DNA from: Thermoanaerobacterium sp.
Lineage (GTDB): Bacteria; Bacillota; Thermoanaerobacteria; Thermoanaerobacterales; Thermoanaerobacteraceae
Assembly: GCA_029960905.1 (NCBI GenBank)
Contig: JASBVU010000004.1
Location: 1 to 17,346 of the forward strand
Length of the DNA: 17,346 nucleotides
Reading direction: 5' to 3'
Positions 14,111 through 17,346 of this stretch are shown here, piece by piece; position 1 is the first letter of the stretch, and every line of letters begins with the position of its first letter. Below the pieces are notes generated by a model that worked only from the letters and a program-made list of their open reading frames with translations, searched no databases and was not told the origin of the DNA. Position numbers and translations under genes: made by a program.

Positions 14111-15092
14111 ATTTAGACAATATCTCATCTATTTCTTTCAATTCTTCATGGCTGAATTCAAGATTGTCAAGTGCTTTTACATTTTCCTCTATCTGGCTTA
14201 CCTTGCTGGCACCAATTATAACAGACGTCACTTTCCTTAAATCCCACGCCAAAGCCATCTGTGCAATACTCTGGCCTCTTCTATCAGCGATTTTTTTCAA
14301 TTCTCTTACCTTATTTATATTCTCTTCTGTAAGATTTCCTCTCAATGAAGTATTTTTTCTGGCAGCTCTCGAATCATCTGGAACTCCATTTAAGTATTTA
14401 TCAGTTAATAATCCTTGTGCCAATGGACTAAATGCTATGCTTCCAACGCCTTCATCTTCAAGGACATCTGTAAGCCCGTCTTCTATCCATCTGTTGAACA
14501 TGGAATAGCTGGGCTGGTGTATTAGAAGCGGTGTTCCAAGCTGTCTTAAGATTTCTGCGGCTTTTTTGGTGTCTTCAGCATTGTAATTTGAAATACCAGC
14601 GTATAAAGCCTTTCCTTGCCTTACAGCCTGTGCCAGTGCTGACATAGTTTCTTCCAATGGTGTATTTGGATCTCTTCTATGTGAATAAAATATGTCTACG
14701 TAGTCAATACCCATCCTCTTTAAACTTTGGTCTAAGCTGGAAAGCAAGTACTTTCTTGAGCCCCAGTCACCATAGGGACCAGGCCACATAGTGTAGCCAG
14801 CTTTTGTAGAAATCAATAATTCATCTCTGTATTCTCTGAGATCCGTCCTTAAAATCTTGCCGAAGTTTTCCTCAGCAGATCCTGGAGGTGGTCCGTAATT
14901 GTTTGCTAAGTCAAAATGTGTTATGCCAAGGTCAAATGCCTTCTTAACCATTTCTCTCATGTTTTCAAATACATCGTAACCGCCAAAGTTGTGCCATAAA
15001 CCAAGTGAAATTGCAGGAAGCATTATGCCACTTCTTCCGCATCTTCTATATATCATTTTTTCATATCTATTTTCGTTCGGTATGTAGCTCAT
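14109..15092 (-). CDS. yghZ: Aldo/keto reductase, YghZ (glyceraldehyde-3-phosphate reductase) type
   Basis: 327-residue NADPH-dependent reductase of the Kv-beta/YghZ group, whose E. coli member reduces L-glyceraldehyde 3-phosphate and also acts on methylglyoxal. Long stretches match that protein (LPAISLGLWHNFGG, FDLANNYGPPPGSAEENFG, SRKYLLSSLDQSLKRMG, YVDIFYSHR). The catalytic tetrad is Asp61, Tyr66, Lys97 and His138. NADPH-binding residues lie in FSPLAQGLLTDKYL and IIGASKVSQIEENV. The ATG at 15092 has AGGAGGG eight bases upstream. Probably monocistronic, with its own terminator. The natural substrate is not shown by the sequence. Confidence 0.93.
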   Translation of the reverse strand: MSYIPNENRYEKMIYRRCGRSGIMLPAISLGLWHNFGGYDVFENMREMVKKAFDLGITHFDLANNYGPPPGSAEENFGKILRTDLREYRDELLISTKAGYTMWPGPYGDWGSRKYLLSSLDQSLKRMGIDYVDIFYSHRRDPNTPLEETMSALAQAVRQGKALYAGISNYNAEDTKKAAEILRQLGTPLLIHQPSYSMFNRWIEDGLTDVLEDEGVGSIAFSPLAQGLLTDKYLNGVPDDSRAARKNTSLRGNLTEENINKVRELKKIADRRGQSIAQMALAWDLRKVTSVIIGASKVSQIEENVKALDNLEFSHEELKEIDEILSK

Positions 15093-15123
15093 TTTTCTCC
15101 CTCCTAAATCGGTTTCTATTTTA

Positions 15124-15182
15124 ATTATATAATAATAATTATTAAAAACAAAATATTAAAAAGTTAATTTAATTTTTGTCAA
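15124..15182 (-). promoter_or_regulatory. Candidate promoters of the aldo/keto reductase gene
   Basis: Two overlapping options on the minus strand: TTGTTT (15146-15151), 16 bases, TATAAT (15124-15129); or TTGACA (15177-15182), 18 bases, TAATAT (15153-15158). The very A/T-rich sequence makes it hard to choose. Confidence 0.4.
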
Positions 15183-15190
15183 TTTAAAAA

Positions 15191-15201
15191 TATGGTATAT
15201 T
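15191..15201 (+). promoter_or_regulatory. Candidate extended -10 promoter of the YdcZ-type gene
   Basis: TATGGTATATT contains TGG before TATATT, an extended -10. A weak TTTTTG lies 17 bases upstream. It overlaps the divergent promoter region of the aldo/keto reductase gene. Confidence 0.4.
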
Positions 15202-15234
15202 AGATAAGTAAGCTATTTGAAAGGGGAGCATCAA

Positions 15235-15672
15235 ATGAATTCGATAATGCTTTATGTAGGAGCAATTATAGTTGGATTAGCCTTAGGAGTACAGTCACCG
15301 ATGAACTCGGCGCTTGGCAAGATAGCTTTACCAAAAAACTCTGCAGTCTTAAATAATTTAGTTGGACTTATAATATTAGTCCTCATCAGCATATCAGATG
15401 GCAGCATAAAACACTTTGGAAATCTATTCAAAGCACCTACACATCTTTTGTTAGGAGGTGTATTAGGCTCTATAATCGTTTTAGGAGCTATCATTCTGAT
15501 TCCAAAGCTTGGCGCAGCTACCTTTGCATCCATAATAGTATCGGCACAGATGATCGCCGCTCTACTTATCGACAATTTTGGGCTATTTGGGGTTGAAAAA
15601 ACTCCAATTGATTGGTATAAAATTATTGGAGTAGTACTCCTCATAATAGGCGTAAGGCTAATAAAAGCATAA
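15235..15672 (+). CDS. YdcZ-type (DUF606) DMT-superfamily membrane protein
   Basis: 145-residue hydrophobic protein with about five membrane helices: near 5-25 (MLYVGAIIVGLALGVQ), 40-55 (NLVGLIILVLISI), 72-92 (LLLGGVLGSIIVLGAIILI), 95-115 (ATFASIIVSAQMIAALLI), and 125-143 (YKIIGVVLLIIGVRLI). The NLVGL and GGVLG segments, the small residues in the helices and the half-size length fit the YdcZ/DUF606 branch of the drug/metabolite transporter superfamily, which usually works as a dimer. Substrate unknown. I start at the ATG at 15235 (MNSIMLYV), with GGGGAG six bases before it; upstream codons in the open frame come before this site. Monocistronic, closed by a strong terminator. Confidence 0.85.
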   Translation: MNSIMLYVGAIIVGLALGVQSPMNSALGKIALPKNSAVLNNLVGLIILVLISISDGSIKHFGNLFKAPTHLLLGGVLGSIIVLGAIILIPKLGAATFASIIVSAQMIAALLIDNFGLFGVEKTPIDWYKIIGVVLLIIGVRLIKA

Positions 15673-15705
15673 AAAAACCTTATAGATTTTCTCTATAAGG
15701 TTTTT
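15671..15705. terminator. Bidirectional terminator between YdcZ-type and zinc-ribbon genes
   Basis: Perfect 14-bp stem AAAAACCTTATAGA / TCTATAAGGTTTTT (15673-15686, 15692-15705) with a five-base loop. T runs end both strands, and the genes converge on it. Confidence 0.92.
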
Positions 15706-15711
15706 CTCAGG

Positions 15712-15882
15712 TTATCTTCTATAGCCTCTGTTGTTATTGTACTGCTGCTTTCTTGCTTTTCTGCATTCAGGGCATCTTTGAGGCTCATTTTCAAAGCCTT
15801 TTTCTTTATAGAAAGCTTGCTCGCCTTCTGTAAAGAGGAATTCCTTACCGCAGTCTTTGCATACTAATGTCTTATCAGCCAC
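15712..15882 (-). CDS. Small zinc-ribbon protein
   Basis: 56-residue protein with two Cys pairs (LVCKDCGKEF and QRCPECRK), a treble-clef or zinc-ribbon pattern found in small proteins annotated as zinc-binding domain (zf-trcl type) in Firmicutes. The tail is short, basic and Asn/Arg-rich (QQYNNNRGYRR), which suggests nucleic-acid or ribosome contact, but no function is known. Start: the GTG at 15882 (MADKTLVC) has AGGAGG eight bases upstream. The longer open frame to 15927 contains that ribosome binding site and adds an unlike N-terminus, so I reject it. It has its own promoter and a 95-base leader. Confidence 0.8.
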   Translation of the reverse strand: MADKTLVCKDCGKEFLFTEGEQAFYKEKGFENEPQRCPECRKARKQQYNNNRGYRR

Positions 15883-15983
15883 AACACTTTCCTCCTTTTT
15901 AAGATTTACAAGATTTAAACAAACCAAATTCCATCCTAAAAAGGGGAAATGTTGTTAAATCTCTTATTTAAACTACGAATTAT

Positions 15984-16012
15984 AGTATACCACGTTTCAT
16001 CACAATATGCAA
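15984..16012 (-). promoter_or_regulatory. Promoter of the zinc-ribbon gene
   Basis: Minus strand: TTGCAT (16007-16012), 17-base spacer and TATACT (15984-15989). Expected start near 15977. The leader of roughly 95 bases shows no clear structure. Confidence 0.7.
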
Positions 16013-16040
16013 TACTTTTATTTATAAAAACCAAATTTTC

Positions 16041-16247
16041 CTACTCTTCACTGGCAAAATAGTCCATAAATACCTTATCGGCAGCGCTTACTTCCATTCC
16101 ATTAAAAACTATTGTTTTTTTGTCACCATCTTCTGATATGAGAGTAAGCTTAGAGTCAAATGTTGCAGGTATGTTTTTGCTGGGCTTAAAATAGTACGGT
16201 TTATAGCCATCTTTAATAAGTTTCACTGCATAAGAAATCTTATCCAT
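16041..16247 (-). CDS. 68-residue protein of unknown function
   Basis: Not recognised. The sequence starts MDKISYAVKLIKDGYKPYYFKPS, has a central beta-looking part (SKLTLISEDGDKKTIVFNGMEV) and an acidic end (FMDYFASEE). It has no Cys, no signal peptide and no membrane helix, so it is probably a small cytoplasmic alpha-beta protein. GGGAGG lies nine bases before the ATG at 16247. It follows the large dehydratase/activase gene after 46 bases on the same strand, with no terminator between them, so the two are probably cotranscribed. No clear terminator follows its stop. Confidence 0.7.
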   Translation of the reverse strand: MDKISYAVKLIKDGYKPYYFKPSKNIPATFDSKLTLISEDGDKKTIVFNGMEVSAADKVFMDYFASEE

Positions 16248-16293
16248 TCATAAAAACCTCCCGTACTATTTATGATGCCCACATTTTAAAAAA

Positions 16294-17346
16294 CTATATT
16301 TTTTCGGTGGCAGCAATCTGCTCGAATGCTTCGTTGCTTTTTTCTAGTTTTTTGAAAGCCACAGACAGCATAAGCTTTATCCTATTAAGTTGGTTTACTT
16401 CACTTGCACCAGGATCGTAATCAACCGCCACAATGTTTGCTTCTTTGTAAAGCTCTCTTAAGGCTTTAATAACCCCTTTTCCTGTTATGTGGTTTGGAAG
16501 GCATGCAAAAGGCTGTATGCAAACTATATTTGATATACCTTCTTTCAATAATTCCACCATTTCTGCAGTAAGATACCAGCCTTCGCCAGTTATGTTTCCG
16601 AGGGATACTATTGGTGATGCCAACTCTTTTAGCTCATTGAGAGTCTTTGGTGAAATAAATCTTTTGCTTTTCTCTAAAGCCTTTCGCATCTCCCTTCGAT
16701 AGAACTCAAGTCCCGCAATACCGATATTTTGTAAAACCTGCCTTATCTTGCTGCCTGACAAATACTTATACTTTTCATTTGCATGATCCAGTATAAACAG
16801 CAAGAAATCGATAAGATTCGGCAGTATCACTTCTGCCCCTTCTTTTTCAAGCACATCTACGATGCTGTTATTTGCAGTAGGATGGTACTTCACAAGTATC
16901 TCGCCGACAATGCCGACTTTAGGCTTAACCACATTATTGATTTCAAGATTCTCAAAATCCTGGACGATCTGATGGACATTTCTCTTAAATAACTTTAGAT
17001 CTCCACTTTTTACAGACTCTATGCACTTAGCCACCCATTTTTCGTAAAGCTTATTTGCAGAACCAGGTATCTTCTCATAAGGCCTTACCCTAAGCAGCAC
17101 ATTTTGCAGAAGGTCACCATACACAAGACCGATAAATGCCTTATTCAAAAGACCTGGTGTTATTTTAAATCCCGGATTTTTCTCCATCCCGACAAAATTC
17201 AAAGATATGACAGGTATATTCTCGAATCCTGCATCTTTCAAAGCCTTTCTTAAAAATCCTATGTAGTTTGTGGCTCTGCAGCCCCCACCTGTCTGTGTGA
17301 TTATGACGGAAGTATTGTTTAAATCATACTTACCAGACTTTAAAGC
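16294..17346 (-). CDS. Acyl-CoA dehydratase/activase-type protein, C-terminal part
   Basis: Partial: the frame stays open to the right edge, with 350 residues visible and no start in view. The segment ITQTGGGCRATNYIGFLRKAL, about 20 residues from the visible N-end, followed by VPVISLNFVGMEK-like sequence, and later QPFACLPNHITGKG and VAVDYDPGASEVNQLNRIKLML, are typical of the C-terminus of very large (about 1400-residue) clostridial fusions of 2-hydroxyacyl-CoA dehydratase-like (HgdB-type) and ATPase activase domains. The Cys residues in GGGCRA and FACLPN are possible cluster ligands. The substrate and physiological role of these large proteins are not established. It is followed by a small gene on the same strand. 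A frame from the TTG at 17241 should not be taken as a complete gene. Confidence 0.82.
   Translation of the reverse strand, partial: ALKSGKYDLNNTSVIITQTGGGCRATNYIGFLRKALKDAGFENIPVISLNFVGMEKNPGFKITPGLLNKAFIGLVYGDLLQNVLLRVRPYEKIPGSANKLYEKWVAKCIESVKSGDLKLFKRNVHQIVQDFENLEINNVVKPKVGIVGEILVKYHPTANNSIVDVLEKEGAEVILPNLIDFLLFILDHANEKYKYLSGSKIRQVLQNIGIAGLEFYRREMRKALEKSKRFISPKTLNELKELASPIVSLGNITGEGWYLTAEMVELLKEGISNIVCIQPFACLPNHITGKGVIKALRELYKEANIVAVDYDPGASEVNQLNRIKLMLSVAFKKLEKSNEAFEQIAATEKI

Overview
The window looks like a chromosomal segment of a low-GC, anaerobic, spore-forming, thermophilic Firmicute, most likely Thermoanaerobacterium or a close relative. The evidence is a bifunctional AdhE of about 859 residues that matches, as far as I can recall it, the AdhE of ethanologenic Thermoanaerobacterium, two spore genes (SspH-type SASP and spore photoproduct lyase), a Bacillus/Clostridium-type SUF operon and A/T-rich intergenic DNA. 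I see no rRNA, tRNA, CRISPR array or insertion sequence.

Layout. Bases 1-84 may be the 3' end of a plus-strand gene. Bases 83-5187 hold a minus-strand operon, sufC-sufB-sufD-sufS-sufU, with a promoter upstream and a terminator downstream; sufD is broken by a one-base frameshift near 2139. Bases 5260-6286 hold a second minus-strand unit with a perfect-consensus promoter: a protein joining an inactive-looking thioredoxin domain to a CPWC glutaredoxin domain, then an orphan GroES-like protein. It is divergent from sspH (plus), which has a possible forespore promoter. Bases 6548-9430 hold three separate minus-strand genes: a DUF438/hemerythrin/PAS protein, spore photoproduct lyase, and a small coiled-coil protein built on a 21-bp tandem repeat.

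The centre is adhE (plus) with a 195-bp control region holding a good sigma-A promoter, two Rex-type operators and a long inverted repeat. It converges on hcp (minus, hydroxylamine reductase) across a shared bidirectional terminator. hcp has a CRP/FNR-type palindrome centred at -41.5 from its predicted start, as expected for class II activation. Next come a YghZ-type aldo/keto reductase (minus), a divergent YdcZ-type small membrane protein (plus), a zinc-ribbon protein (minus), a 68-residue unknown protein, and the C-terminal 350 residues of a very large acyl-CoA dehydratase/activase-type protein that runs off the right edge.

Themes. Many genes deal with iron-sulfur chemistry and redox or nitrosative stress (SUF, Trx-Grx, hemerythrin, Hcp, NADH disposal by AdhE under Rex), and two protect spore DNA. 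The features most worth a second look are the sufD frameshift, the Trx-Grx/GroES-like unit, the Tyr at the usual hydrogen-donor Cys position of the spore photoproduct lyase, and the adhE leader.
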